A stretch of 64,000 nt of DNA from Mycobacterium europaeum (GTDB lineage Bacteria > Actinomycetota > Actinomycetes > Mycobacteriales > Mycobacteriaceae): contig NZ_LQOU01000046.1 of assembly GCF_002102155.1 (NCBI RefSeq), positions 1 to 64,000 on the forward strand. The letters are read 5' to 3'. Both the position numbers and the translations under genes were made by a program. Shown here piece by piece: positions 35,674-44,487 of this stretch. Under the pieces are notes generated by a model that worked only from the letters and a program-made list of their open reading frames with translations, was not told where the DNA came from and did not search any database. Each line of letters begins with the position of its first letter. Within the stretch, counting starts at the first letter, position 1.

Positions 35674-36738
35674 GTGCAGGCGATTACCTACCAGGGCCCG
35701 GAGACGGTCGGGCTGGAGCACGTCAAGGATGCCCAACTGCCCGACGAACTGGGCGCCGTCGTGCGGGTCGCGGCCGCGGGTATCTGCGGCAGCGACCTGC
35801 ACATCTATCACGGCCACGGGTTCAGCGACGACATCGGCTACCCGCTCGGCCACGAGGCCGTAGGCGAGGTCGTCGAGATCGGTTCGCAGGTCAAGAGGTT
35901 CGCCGTCGGTGACCGGGTGTTGGTGGCGGCCTCGGTTGGCTGCGTGTTCTGCGCGGCGTGCGCGGCCGGCCACGTCACCGCCTGTGAGCATCGGCGCCAA
36001 CCGTGGAAAGAGTTGTGCTACGGCATGAGTCACCGGTTGCCCGGTAGCCAGGCGGAGTTCGTCGCGGTCCCGCACGCTGACCGCAACCTGTTCACGGTTG
36101 GTCTCTCGGTGTCCGACGACGCCGCCCTGGCGCTGACCGACAACGCGCCCACCGCGTGGTACGGGGCACGCCGTGCCGGGGTGGGGCCCGGCGACACCGT
36201 GGTGGTGATCGGCGGTGGGCCCGTCGGTCAGTTGGCCGTGCAGTCGGCCTTCCTGCAAGGCGCGGCGCGGGTGCTGATCGCCGAGCCCGTCGATCACCGC
36301 CGCCAGGCGGCAGAGTCGCTCGGTGCCGAGCCGATCGACGCAATGGACCCGAAAGCTCACATCCGTGAGCTCACGTCAGGGGAAGGCGCCGACGCCGTCA
36401 TCGAGGCGGTCGGCCTGGATGAAACGATCGCTCTGGCGATCAGCGCAACCCGGAGGGCGGGCCGCGTCAGCGTCATCGGTGTCAGCCAGAACGATGCGTT
36501 CTCGTTCCGGATGCAAGCTGTGCAAACCAAAGAACTCCAGTTCTGCGCTGGGTTGTGCTCCGCCCAAAGGGAACTGCCGATCCTGCTCGCGCTGACGGCG
36601 GCGGGTCGCTTCGACCCCGGGGTGGTGGTCTCCCATCACCTGACGTTTGCAGAGGGCCCGGCCGGGTACGCGATGCTCGCCGAGCGCGCCGCAGGGGTCG
36701 GCAAGATCGCGCTTCGACCCGATGGTGCCGTCGCGTGA
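35674..36738 (+). CDS. Zinc-dependent alcohol dehydrogenase (MDR)
   Basis: 354 aa, GTG start. Catalytic zinc ligands Cys38 and His60 with Glu61 (GHE), structural zinc cysteines 90, 93, 96 and 104 (CVFCAACAAGHVTAC), and Rossmann VVVIGGGPVGQLAVQ around 176-190. NAD(P)-dependent oxidation of a secondary or primary alcohol, or dehydrogenation of a polyol. In this operon it may make the ketone used by HyuAB or oxidise a hydroxy intermediate. Stop overlaps the next SDR start by 4 nt. Confidence 0.92.
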   Translation: MQAITYQGPETVGLEHVKDAQLPDELGAVVRVAAAGICGSDLHIYHGHGFSDDIGYPLGHEAVGEVVEIGSQVKRFAVGDRVLVAASVGCVFCAACAAGHVTACEHRRQPWKELCYGMSHRLPGSQAEFVAVPHADRNLFTVGLSVSDDAALALTDNAPTAWYGARRAGVGPGDTVVVIGGGPVGQLAVQSAFLQGAARVLIAEPVDHRRQAAESLGAEPIDAMDPKAHIRELTSGEGADAVIEAVGLDETIALAISATRRAGRVSVIGVSQNDAFSFRMQAVQTKELQFCAGLCSAQRELPILLALTAAGRFDPGVVVSHHLTFAEGPAGYAMLAERAAGVGKIALRPDGAVA

Positions 36739-37487
36739 GTGCTCAAGCGGGACGCGTCGCCGTCGTGACCGGCGCCAGCCGCGGCATCGGTCTGGCGATC
36801 GCGCAACGCCTCGTCGATGACGGGGCCACGGTGTGTATCACCGGCCGCAAGCAAGGCGACCTGCAGCGCGCCGTCGAACAGCTCGGTTCCGCGCGGGCCA
36901 TCGCCGTCGCCGGTCACGCCGATGACCCCGACCATCAAAGCCATGTCGTCGACACGGTGATGGGGACCTTCGGCCGTATCGACCTGCTGGTCAACAACAC
37001 CGGCATCAATCCCGTCTTCGGAGCGCTGGCCGACCTGGACCCGGTCGCCGCACGCCGAACCTTCGAGGTGAATTGCCTGGCGGCGCTGTCCTGGACCCAA
37101 CAGGTGCAGACCCGCTGGATGGCCGGCAACGGCGGCGCCGTAGTCAATGTCGCCTCAATCGCCGGACTGATCGCCTCACCCGGAGTCGGCTTCTACGGAG
37201 CAACCAAGGCAATGCTCATGCATCTGACCAAACAACTCGCCTTCGAGATGGCGCCACAGACGCGGGTCAATGCGGTTGCTCCCGCGATGGTCAAGACCAG
37301 GTTCGCTGCCGCCCTCTACGAGAACCGGGAAGAGCAAGTCGCCGGCCGGTATCCGCTGCAACGGTTGGGCACACCGACCGACGTCAGTGCGGCGGTGGCG
37401 TTTCTCCTCTCTGATGACGCCGGATGGATCACCGGACAGACGCTGGTCATCGACGGTGGCGTCACGCTGGCTGGTGGTGACGCGTGA
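36735..37487 (+). CDS. Short-chain dehydrogenase/reductase preceding the kinase
   Basis: 250 aa, GTG start overlapping the alcohol dehydrogenase stop. SDR motifs VTGASRGIG, NNTGINPVFG, NVASIAG, catalytic YGATK, VAPAMVKT and VIDGGVTLAGG. Translationally coupled to the APH-fold kinase (4-nt overlap). In the levulinate Lva pathway an oxidoreductase makes 4-hydroxyvaleryl-CoA before the kinase and ACAD act; this SDR sits in the equivalent place and could interconvert a 4-oxo and 4-hydroxyacyl-CoA. That role is inferred from order only. Confidence 0.9.
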   Translation: MSAQAGRVAVVTGASRGIGLAIAQRLVDDGATVCITGRKQGDLQRAVEQLGSARAIAVAGHADDPDHQSHVVDTVMGTFGRIDLLVNNTGINPVFGALADLDPVAARRTFEVNCLAALSWTQQVQTRWMAGNGGAVVNVASIAGLIASPGVGFYGATKAMLMHLTKQLAFEMAPQTRVNAVAPAMVKTRFAAALYENREEQVAGRYPLQRLGTPTDVSAAVAFLLSDDAGWITGQTLVIDGGVTLAGGDA

Positions 37488-38530
37488 CCGAAAGTGCTAC
37501 GAGCGCCGGGACACCGGGACTGGACATGGATGCGTTGCAGCGCTGGCTGGATGGCGCGCTGCCCGGTGACGGCGCCGGCCCGCTGACCGCCACGTTGCTG
37601 GCCGGGGGGAAGTCGAACCTGACCTATCTCATCCAAGACCAACAGCGTCGTTGGGTGCTGCGCCGCCCACCGCTGGGGCATGTCCTGGCCACCGCACACG
37701 ACATGCACCGCGAGTACCGGGTGCTCGCTGCTCTGCACGGCACTGGTGTGCCCGTCCCGGCCGTTTACGCCCACTACGCTGCCACCGACGTGATCGGCGC
37801 GCCTTTCTACGTCATGGAGTTCATCGACGGCGCGGTCTACCGCACCGCCCGCGAACTCGCCGCCACCGGCCCGGACGCCACCGCGGCCATCGCCGCGGCG
37901 ATGGTAAGGGTGTTGGCGGACCTACACCGGGTCGACATCCACCGCGTCGGTCTCGCTGACCTCGGCAGGCCGCAAGGTTATCTGGAACGCCAGGTCAACC
38001 GGTGGGCCAGGCAATTGGATGCATCGCGCAGCCGGAGCCTGCCGCAGGCCTCAACCCTCGTCGGCCTGCTGCGCCGCCACGTCCCCACCGAAACCCGGAC
38101 AACCCTGGTGCACGGCGACTTCCGTCTCGACAACCTGTTGATATCGGGAACCGAGGTCCACGCCGTCATCGACTGGGAAATGGCGACTCTGGGCGACCCC
38201 CTCACCGATGTGGCCCTGCTGGCCATTTACGGCCGGTTGCCGGCGCTGGTGACGACGCCTGCCCTCCCCGACGTCAGTAGGGCCCCAGGCTATCCGAGCG
38301 AATCGCAACTGTTGCAGGCCTACGCCGTGGCGAGCGGCCACGACCTGCGGTCGTTGACCTTTCACCTCGCGCTGGCCTGTTTCAAGTTGGCGGTGATCTT
38401 GGAGGGCATCCACTACCGCCACAGTCACGGGCACACGGTCGGGACGGGCTTCGAGTCAGTCGGCGCGGCCGTAACACCCCTTCTGGAGGCCGGCATCCGC
38501 GAATTATCCACGCACAGCAAGGATTACTGA
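37484..38530 (+). CDS. APH-fold phosphotransferase (LvaA / ACAD10-11 kinase-like)
   Basis: 348 aa. Kinase features: GGKSNLTYLI loop (41-50), VLRRPPLG lysine/arginine strand, catalytic VHGDFRLDNLLI (His210, Asp212, Asn217) and metal-binding IDWEMATLGDPLTD (Asp230). This is the aminoglycoside-phosphotransferase fold branch that is fused to or sits beside acyl-CoA dehydrogenases (bacterial LvaA, N-domain of ACAD10/11), not a resistance enzyme. Known members phosphorylate the hydroxyl of 4-hydroxyacyl-CoA. One base is shared with the ACAD start downstream, which supports a functional pair. Confidence 0.9.
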   Translation: MTESATSAGTPGLDMDALQRWLDGALPGDGAGPLTATLLAGGKSNLTYLIQDQQRRWVLRRPPLGHVLATAHDMHREYRVLAALHGTGVPVPAVYAHYAATDVIGAPFYVMEFIDGAVYRTARELAATGPDATAAIAAAMVRVLADLHRVDIHRVGLADLGRPQGYLERQVNRWARQLDASRSRSLPQASTLVGLLRRHVPTETRTTLVHGDFRLDNLLISGTEVHAVIDWEMATLGDPLTDVALLAIYGRLPALVTTPALPDVSRAPGYPSESQLLQAYAVASGHDLRSLTFHLALACFKLAVILEGIHYRHSHGHTVGTGFESVGAAVTPLLEAGIRELSTHSKDY

Positions 38531-39783
38531 TGGACTTCACTTTCGACGACGTCACCAAGGATCTGCAGAAGCGGTTGACGGCGTTCATGTCCGACCACGT
38601 CCACCCCGCCGAGCAGCGGTTCAGAGCCGATCTGGAAGCCTTGACCGATCCCTGGGCGTGGTCACGCACCCCGACGTTGAGCCGACTGCGAGAACTGGCC
38701 CGCGGTGAGGGATTGTGGAACCTGTTCCTGCCCGGCGCGCACGGCGGGGGCCTGACCAACCTGCAGTACGCGCCGCTGGCCGAGATCACCGGCCGCAGCC
38801 TTGCTTTGGCGCCGCCGGCGCTGAACTGCTCGGCACCGGACACCGGCAACATGGAGGTGCTGTCCATGTTCGGCACCGATGCGCAGAAGGAGCAATGGCT
38901 TTACCCGCTGCTGGCTGCTGAGATCCGTTCCGCATTCGCCATGACGGAACCGGCCGTCGCCTCCTCGGATGCCACCAACATCGCCACCCGAATCGACCGC
39001 GACGGCGATGATTACGTCATCAATGGCCGGAAATGGTGGATCACCGGTGCGATGAACCCCGATGCCGGCGTCTTCATCGTGATGGGCAAGACCGACCCGA
39101 CCGCAGCCCGGCACCGGCAGCACAGCCAGATCCTCGTTCCGCGAGACGCCCCAGGGGTCAGCGTCGCCCGGGGGATGGAAGTTTTCGGGTACGACGATCG
39201 CGACCACGGCGGACACGCCGAAATCGAATTCCGCGACGTCCGGGTGCCGGCCGCCAACCTCATCGGCGACGAAGGCGACGGCTTCGCCATCGCCCAGGCA
39301 CGGCTCGGGCCGGGGCGAATCCACCACTGTATGCGCGCGATCGGGGTCGCCGAACTCGCCTTCGACCTCACCTGTCAGCGAGCATCCGGCCGCGTCGCCT
39401 TCGGGCGGCCGCTGGCCGAACAAGGAGTGGTGCGGGACTGGATTGCCGAGGCACGGGTGCGCATCGAACAGCTCCGGCTGCTGGTCCTTAAAGCGGCCTG
39501 GTTGATGGACCGGGTGGGCAACCGAGGCGCGCACGGCGAGATTCAGGCCATCAAGATCGCCACCCCCCGGACCGTGGAATGGGTATTGGACAAGGCCATC
39601 CAGGTGCATGGCGCGGCCGGCCTGAGCCAGGATCTGCCACTCGCCGCCGCCTTCGCGAGCATCCGCACCCTGCGCTTCGCCGACGGCCCCGACGAAGTCC
39701 ACAAAGACGCCCTCGCCAAGTCGGAAATTCTGCGCCGACAAGCCGACGGCGCGACTACCGCAGAGGAGAAGGTCGGTGCCTGA
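38530..39783 (+). CDS. Acyl-CoA dehydrogenase (LvaC / ACAD10-11 type)
   Basis: 417 aa. ACAD motifs: FAMTEPAVASSDATNIATRI, NGRKWWITGAMNPDAGVFIVMG, HSQILVPRDAPGV, FGYDDRDHGGHAEI, GAAGLSQDLPLA and ending RTLRFADGPDEVH. The pattern of TEPAVASSDATN and RWWxTGA is that of the ACAD10/11 group rather than of fatty acyl-CoA desaturases. Known relatives eliminate phosphate from a 4-phosphoacyl-CoA and yield an enoyl-CoA. It directly follows the kinase, matching the fused mammalian proteins as two separate chains. Overlaps the next ACAD by 8 nt. Confidence 0.9.
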   Translation: MDFTFDDVTKDLQKRLTAFMSDHVHPAEQRFRADLEALTDPWAWSRTPTLSRLRELARGEGLWNLFLPGAHGGGLTNLQYAPLAEITGRSLALAPPALNCSAPDTGNMEVLSMFGTDAQKEQWLYPLLAAEIRSAFAMTEPAVASSDATNIATRIDRDGDDYVINGRKWWITGAMNPDAGVFIVMGKTDPTAARHRQHSQILVPRDAPGVSVARGMEVFGYDDRDHGGHAEIEFRDVRVPAANLIGDEGDGFAIAQARLGPGRIHHCMRAIGVAELAFDLTCQRASGRVAFGRPLAEQGVVRDWIAEARVRIEQLRLLVLKAAWLMDRVGNRGAHGEIQAIKIATPRTVEWVLDKAIQVHGAAGLSQDLPLAAAFASIRTLRFADGPDEVHKDALAKSEILRRQADGATTAEEKVGA

Positions 39784-40936
39784 GCGCACGTCGTTTGATC
39801 TGTTTCAGTTGCCGGAGGAGCATCAGGAGTTGCGGGCGGCGATTCGTGCGTTGGCGGAGAAGGAGATCGCCCCGCACGCCGCCGATGTCGATGAGAACTC
39901 GCGGTTCCCGGACGAGGCGCTGCAGGCGTTGAACGCGTCGGGTTTCAATGCGGTGCATGTGCCCGAGGAGTATGGCGGGCAGGGTGCGGACTCGGTGGCG
40001 GCGTGCATCGTGATCGAGGAGGTCGCCCGGGTTGATGCGTCGGCGTCGCTGATCCCGGCGGTGAACAAGCTGGGCACGATGGGGCTGATCCTGCGGGGGT
40101 CTGATGAGCTCAAGAAGCAGGTGCTGCCGCAGATCGCCGACGGTTCGGCGATGGCGTCCTACGCGCTTTCCGAGCGGGAGGCCGGCAGTGATGCGGCCTC
40201 GATGCGCACCCGCGCCAAGGCCGACGGCGACGACTGGATCCTCAACGGCGCCAAGTGCTGGATCACCAACGGCGGCAAGTCGAGCTGGTACACGGTCATG
40301 GCGGTCACCGACCCGGACAAGGGCGCCAACGGTATCTCGTCGTTCATGGTCCACGCCGACGACGAGGGCTTCACGGTGGGTCCGAAGGAACGCAAGCTGG
40401 GCATCAAGGGCTCCCCGACCACCGAGCTGTACTTCGAGAACTGCCGCATCCCGGGGGATCGGATCATCGGCGAGCCGGGCACCGGCTTCAAGACCGCGCT
40501 GGCCACGCTGGACCACACCCGGCCCACGATCGGCGCCCAGGCGGTCGGCATCGCCCGGGGCGCACTGGACGCCGCGATCGCCTACACCAAGGAGCGCAAG
40601 CAGTTCGGCCGTCCGGTCGCCGACAACCAGGGCGTGCAGTTCATGCTCGCCGACATGGCGATGAAGCTGGAATCGGCGCGGCTGATGGTCTACCACGCCG
40701 CCGCGCGCGCCGAGCGCGGCGAATCCAACCTGGGCTTCATCTCCGCGGCCTCCAAGTGCTGGGCCTCCGATGTCGCGATGGAGGTGACCACCGACGCGGT
40801 ACAGCTGTTCGGCGGCTACGGCTACACGCAGGACTTCCCGGTCGAGCGGATGATGCGCGACGCCAAGATCACCCAGATCTACGAGGGCACCAACCAGATC
40901 CAGCGCGTGGTCATGTCACGGGCGCTGCTGAAGTAG
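39776..40936 (+). CDS. Acyl-CoA dehydrogenase, FadE25-like
   Basis: 386 aa, GTG start. The sequence reads almost like mycobacterial FadE25: SFDLFQLPEEHQELRAAIR, SALSE-type SYALSEREAGSDAASMRT, WITNGGKSSWYTVMAVTD, KLGIKGSPTTELYFENCR, and the C-terminal YEGTNQIQRVVMSRALLK. It desaturates short or branched acyl-CoAs with FAD and ETF. FadE25 is normally a core gene near accA/accD-type loci, so this copy is a paralogue carried in the catabolic island. Codon use is very GC-rich at third positions, like a highly expressed core gene. Confidence 0.93.
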   Translation: MPERTSFDLFQLPEEHQELRAAIRALAEKEIAPHAADVDENSRFPDEALQALNASGFNAVHVPEEYGGQGADSVAACIVIEEVARVDASASLIPAVNKLGTMGLILRGSDELKKQVLPQIADGSAMASYALSEREAGSDAASMRTRAKADGDDWILNGAKCWITNGGKSSWYTVMAVTDPDKGANGISSFMVHADDEGFTVGPKERKLGIKGSPTTELYFENCRIPGDRIIGEPGTGFKTALATLDHTRPTIGAQAVGIARGALDAAIAYTKERKQFGRPVADNQGVQFMLADMAMKLESARLMVYHAAARAERGESNLGFISAASKCWASDVAMEVTTDAVQLFGGYGYTQDFPVERMMRDAKITQIYEGTNQIQRVVMSRALLK

Positions 40937-40966
40937 CAGGGTGTTTCCCGACCGAGAGGAGCATCT

Positions 40967-41779
40967 ATGACCGAGGCCAGAGAACTCGATGGGCTCGTTG
41001 CCATCGTGACCGGGGCCGGGTCCCAGAGCGATGGGATCGGCAACGGCCGGGCGGCCGCCGTGTTGCTGGCACGTGCGGGCGCGAACGTGGTCCTCGTTGA
41101 TCTCGACGCGGAGCGGCTGAGTCATACGGAGAACATGGTCGGCGCCGCCGGGGCCGAATTCCTGTCGCTGACCGCCGACGTCTCCACCGAGGCGGGCTGT
41201 CGAATGGTCGTCGACGCCGTCATACGCAAGTGGGCCAGGCTCGATGTCCTGGTGAACAACGTCGGTGTCGTTGGGCCGCCTGAATCAGTGATCGACATCG
41301 ACATCACGGAGTGGGACAACCTTTTTCGCATCAATGTCACCTCGACGATGCTGATGTCGAAGTACAGCATTCCCTCGATGCGCTCCGCCGGCGGCGGATC
41401 CATCGTCATCGTCTCGTCGCTCGCCGGTGTGCTCACCCACCCCCGTCCCGCATACGCCACGACAAAAGGTGCGCTGTTGAGCCTGACCCGGTCGATGGCC
41501 AGCCGGCATGGTCCAGAGGGCATTCGGGTGAATGCGGTGGCGCCGGGGCCCGTATACACACCGATGGTGCAGGCTGAAGGTCTCACCGAAGAGGCTCGTG
41601 CGGCGCGCTCTGCGATGGTGCCGCTTCGCACCGAAGGCACTGGCTGGGATGTCGGTGAAGCCGTGCTCTATCTCGCGGGCCCGCGATCGCGATGGGTCAC
41701 CGGGATTACCCTGACCGTCGACGGCGGCTTCTGCGCGGACCTGCGGATGTCTAACGCGACAACGGTCACACCCGCATGA
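40967..41779 (+). CDS. Short-chain dehydrogenase/reductase, last gene of rightward arm
   Basis: 270 aa from the ATG at 40967 with GAGAGGAG upstream, 30 nt after the FadE25-like stop. Rossmann motif has a longer loop, VTGAGSQSDGIGNGRAAA, then NNVGVVGPP, VSSLAGV, catalytic YATTK and VDGGFCADLR. This loop occurs in a subgroup of 3-hydroxyacyl-CoA and cyclic alcohol dehydrogenases. It probably handles the 3-hydroxyacyl-CoA step after hydration. Confidence 0.9.
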   Translation: MTEARELDGLVAIVTGAGSQSDGIGNGRAAAVLLARAGANVVLVDLDAERLSHTENMVGAAGAEFLSLTADVSTEAGCRMVVDAVIRKWARLDVLVNNVGVVGPPESVIDIDITEWDNLFRINVTSTMLMSKYSIPSMRSAGGGSIVIVSSLAGVLTHPRPAYATTKGALLSLTRSMASRHGPEGIRVNAVAPGPVYTPMVQAEGLTEEARAARSAMVPLRTEGTGWDVGEAVLYLAGPRSRWVTGITLTVDGGFCADLRMSNATTVTPA

Positions 41780-42210
41780 CGCCCACAAGCACTGCCGCGC
41801 ATGCCGATTCGCTAACGGCATCGAAATTGTCAACCAGACCACGTTCGCCGCCAAGCCGAATGATGCAACGAACTATCTGCGGGCAATCCCGTAACCTCAT
41901 TTTCCGCGCCGTCCTGTAACCGACGGCCGGCAGCAACATCCCGCCAGCCCCGGCGACGGCGCGCGCACCGGGGCTTCTAACACACCCCAACGCTCGAGGC
42001 GCTGCTCGCCCGCGTCCACATGCCCCGCGCTGTCCCTTCAGCTCCAGCCGTGGGCCAAGGGGCAACGTCAGACGCCCAAAGTCGTTCAGCAGCAGCACCG
42101 TTCGGTGCACCTGCGCCGCAACGTCGAGCCTACACCGCAGTTATCGCATTCGGCCAATCAGCGCCTTCTCCGTGGGCGCAATCCGTTTGAATGCCGACAA
42201 AAGGAAAACC
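41780..42210. other. 431-bp stretch without a supported gene
   Basis: No convincing gene. A plus-strand stretch ending at the TAA of 41892-41894 (NGIEIVNQTTFAAKPNDATN in frame) looks protein-like and may be the tail of a lost gene, but has no start and no family. A GC-rich imperfect hairpin occurs around 41950-41985 (CCCCGGCGACGGC...GCACCGGGGC) and may end the operon. AAAGGAAAACC at the right edge is the Shine-Dalgarno of the next gene. Confidence 0.4.
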
Positions 42211-43614
42211 ATGCCAACCTCGACCAGCTGTACCCAAGCTCGCCACGACGAAACATCGGCGGCTGCCGCAGCCTCTCGGGCGGCCGGCCTGCTGGATCGG
42301 TCACGACCACGCCATACGTTGTGGGTTCTCGCTCGGGCCGTCACGGCCGCGCTCGTAGCCGGTGCGGCGGTATTGCCAGCGCCTCCGTCCGCACAAGCCG
42401 ACGAGTCGCAGTACGAGGAGTTCTATACGCCGCCGGATCCGCTTCCCTCGGGCGACAACGGCGATCTGATCCGCACCGAGCCGTCGCGGCTGGTGTTGGA
42501 GCCATCCGGCCAGTTGGGGGCTTTCGTCGGGACCGGAACGCGGATCATGTACCGCAGCACCGACGCGCAAGGAGCGCCGATCGCGGTGACAGGCACCTAT
42601 ATCGAACCGGACAACCCGTGGACAGGCAACGGCCCGCGCCCGCTGCTCGCTTATGCGACCATCCCGTACGGGATGGGTGAGCAGTGTGCGCCGTCGCGGA
42701 TGTTCAACCAGGGCATCCACGCCTCGTTGCAGACCGGTTTCGACGTGATGTTCAACGTCGAAGAGGGTTGGATCGCGACGCTGTTGGCCCGCGGATTCGC
42801 CGTCGTGGTGACCGACGGCGTCGGCATGGGCATCCACAGCCCGATGTCGCCCCAGTTCCTCAATCGCGTAGCGGGCGGTACTGCGCTGATCGACGCAGCG
42901 CGTGCAGCGATGAAATTGCCCGGCACCTCACTGGACCCCCATGGTCCCGTGGCATTTTGGGGTTGGCTAGCCGGCGGGCACGCCGCGCTGTCGGCGGCCG
43001 AACTTGCGGGGTCCTACGGGCGTGAGCTCAACGTCGTGGGAACGTACGCGGCGGCGGCTTTCACCGACATCGCCGAGCTGATAGCGCCCGTGGACGGCAA
43101 CTTCTTGGCGGGATCGACGGGATATGTGCTGCGCGGCCTCATCGCCGCCTACCCGCAAATCGAGCAGCCGCTCCGGCAGACCATGACTCCGCGCGGCCTC
43201 GAAATGCTGGACAACACTGGACGTCAGTGCCTCATCCAAACCGGGATCGACTACATGTTCCGCCATCTCAACGGGTGGTTCAAAAACGACATCTACGAGG
43301 CAGTCAAAGCAGACCCGTTCAAAAGTCTTCTTGCGGCGCAACGCATAGGCAACATCAAACCCACGGGCCCAGCATATTTCGAGCACAACCGGTGGGATCC
43401 GTTCGGCCCCTACCAGTCAGCCCGCCAGACAGCGGCGGATTGGTGCGCCAAGGGCGCCGACGTCACCTTCTGGACGAACGAGGAGCCCCCATTCCTGAAC
43501 AAACTCGACATCAACTCCATGTTGCCCGCCTTCGTCGACGGCGAGAGAAGTATGGCCTGGATCTCCGACCGGTTCAACGGCGTACCCACCGCGTCGAACT
43601 GTGGCGACCTGTAG
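42211..43614 (+). CDS. Secreted lipase-fold (LIP family) protein, catalytic residues missing
   Basis: 467 aa from the ATG at 42211 (AAAGGA upstream). Signal region with LARAVTAALVAGAAVLPAPP and AQA cleavage site, then the secretory-lipase pattern: VTGTYIEPDNPWTG, LLAYATIPYGMGEQCAPS, AVVVTDGVGMG and the C-terminal DWCAKGADVTFWTN. The nucleophile elbow, usually GYSGGG or GYSQGG, reads WGWLAGGHA, so the serine is leucine. The aspartate region RWDPFGPY is present, but no histidine occurs after it. Probably a non-hydrolytic binding protein or an enzyme of altered chemistry. Exported. Confidence 0.85.
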   Translation: MPTSTSCTQARHDETSAAAAASRAAGLLDRSRPRHTLWVLARAVTAALVAGAAVLPAPPSAQADESQYEEFYTPPDPLPSGDNGDLIRTEPSRLVLEPSGQLGAFVGTGTRIMYRSTDAQGAPIAVTGTYIEPDNPWTGNGPRPLLAYATIPYGMGEQCAPSRMFNQGIHASLQTGFDVMFNVEEGWIATLLARGFAVVVTDGVGMGIHSPMSPQFLNRVAGGTALIDAARAAMKLPGTSLDPHGPVAFWGWLAGGHAALSAAELAGSYGRELNVVGTYAAAAFTDIAELIAPVDGNFLAGSTGYVLRGLIAAYPQIEQPLRQTMTPRGLEMLDNTGRQCLIQTGIDYMFRHLNGWFKNDIYEAVKADPFKSLLAAQRIGNIKPTGPAYFEHNRWDPFGPYQSARQTAADWCAKGADVTFWTNEEPPFLNKLDINSMLPAFVDGERSMAWISDRFNGVPTASNCGDL

Positions 43615-43694
43615 TCCGGCGGCGCCGGCACGGCCGCGTCGACAGGTGGATTCGGTGGGGCGAATTCAGTTGCCATACAACAAGAGCATGCGAT

Positions 43695-44390
43695 ATGTCT
43701 GACAACGAACCGCGCGTGACGCGCATTGCGATGCTGCTGTATCCGCAGTTCACCACCTTGGATCTCATCGGGCCACACCAAGTGTTGACCTGCCTTCCGA
43801 ATACGCAGGTCGACCTGTTCGCCAAGAGCAGCGAGGCGGTCACAGCTGATTCGGGGGTTTGTCTTCTCCCTGACAAATCCTTCGATCAAGCTGGTGAGGA
43901 CTACGATGTCCTTTTCGTTCCCGGCGCAGTGAGCACCCACCTGATCGTCGAGGACGGCGAAACTCTGTCGTTCCTGGCCGCGGTCGGTGGGAATGCGCGG
44001 TACGTGACCAGCGTTTGCACCGGATCCCTGGTGTTAGCGGCCGCGGGACTGCTCGCTGGGTATCGGGCCAGTTCGCACTGGGCATTTCGAAACCTGCTCA
44101 CCGGCTACGGCGCTATTCCGGAATCGGGGCGCATTGTGGTGGACCGTAATCGCATAACCAGCGGTGGGGTCACCGCGGGCCTCGACTTCGGTCTGCACCT
44201 GGCGGCCCTGCTCGCCGGCGAGGACACCGCGAAGATGGTCGAACTGTTACTGGAGTATGACCCCGATCCACCGTTCAATGTTGGCCACCCCTCTCGCGCT
44301 GACGCGAAGACACTGCTCTCGGCGACCGAGAGGCTGGCACCCCTGGTAAAGCTGATGCGGGTCGCCTCCGAGCGGGGCTTTAGGCATTAA
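43695..44390 (+). CDS. DJ-1/PfpI family protein (isonitrile hydratase-like)
   Basis: 231 aa. Opening IAMLLYPQFTTLDLIGPHQVL, FVPGAVSTHL and the nucleophile elbow SVCTGSLVLAAAGLLAG with Cys108, then SSHWAFRN and the DRNRITSGGVTAGLDFGL strand. This is the isonitrile-hydratase/ThiJ branch of the DJ-1 superfamily, often resembling the N-domain of AraC-type regulators but without the HTH here. It starts 80 nt after the lipase-fold gene; no clear Shine-Dalgarno sequence is seen. Confidence 0.88.
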   Translation: MSDNEPRVTRIAMLLYPQFTTLDLIGPHQVLTCLPNTQVDLFAKSSEAVTADSGVCLLPDKSFDQAGEDYDVLFVPGAVSTHLIVEDGETLSFLAAVGGNARYVTSVCTGSLVLAAAGLLAGYRASSHWAFRNLLTGYGAIPESGRIVVDRNRITSGGVTAGLDFGLHLAALLAGEDTAKMVELLLEYDPDPPFNVGHPSRADAKTLLSATERLAPLVKLMRVASERGFRH

Positions 44391-44487
44391 GCGGCACGGG
44401 GTTACGGAGCAAGCACACGCCGGGGGAAGATCAGCGTTTCCGGCGCGGCCTTGCTCGAGTCGTTGGCGTGCGCGCCACACTCAGGCG

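Noticed and set aside
37484..38530. Possible aminoglycoside resistance gene
   Set aside because: The fold is APH-like, but the gene is fused in translation to an ACAD10/11-type dehydrogenase and an SDR inside a catabolic operon, which points to hydroxyacyl-CoA phosphorylation.
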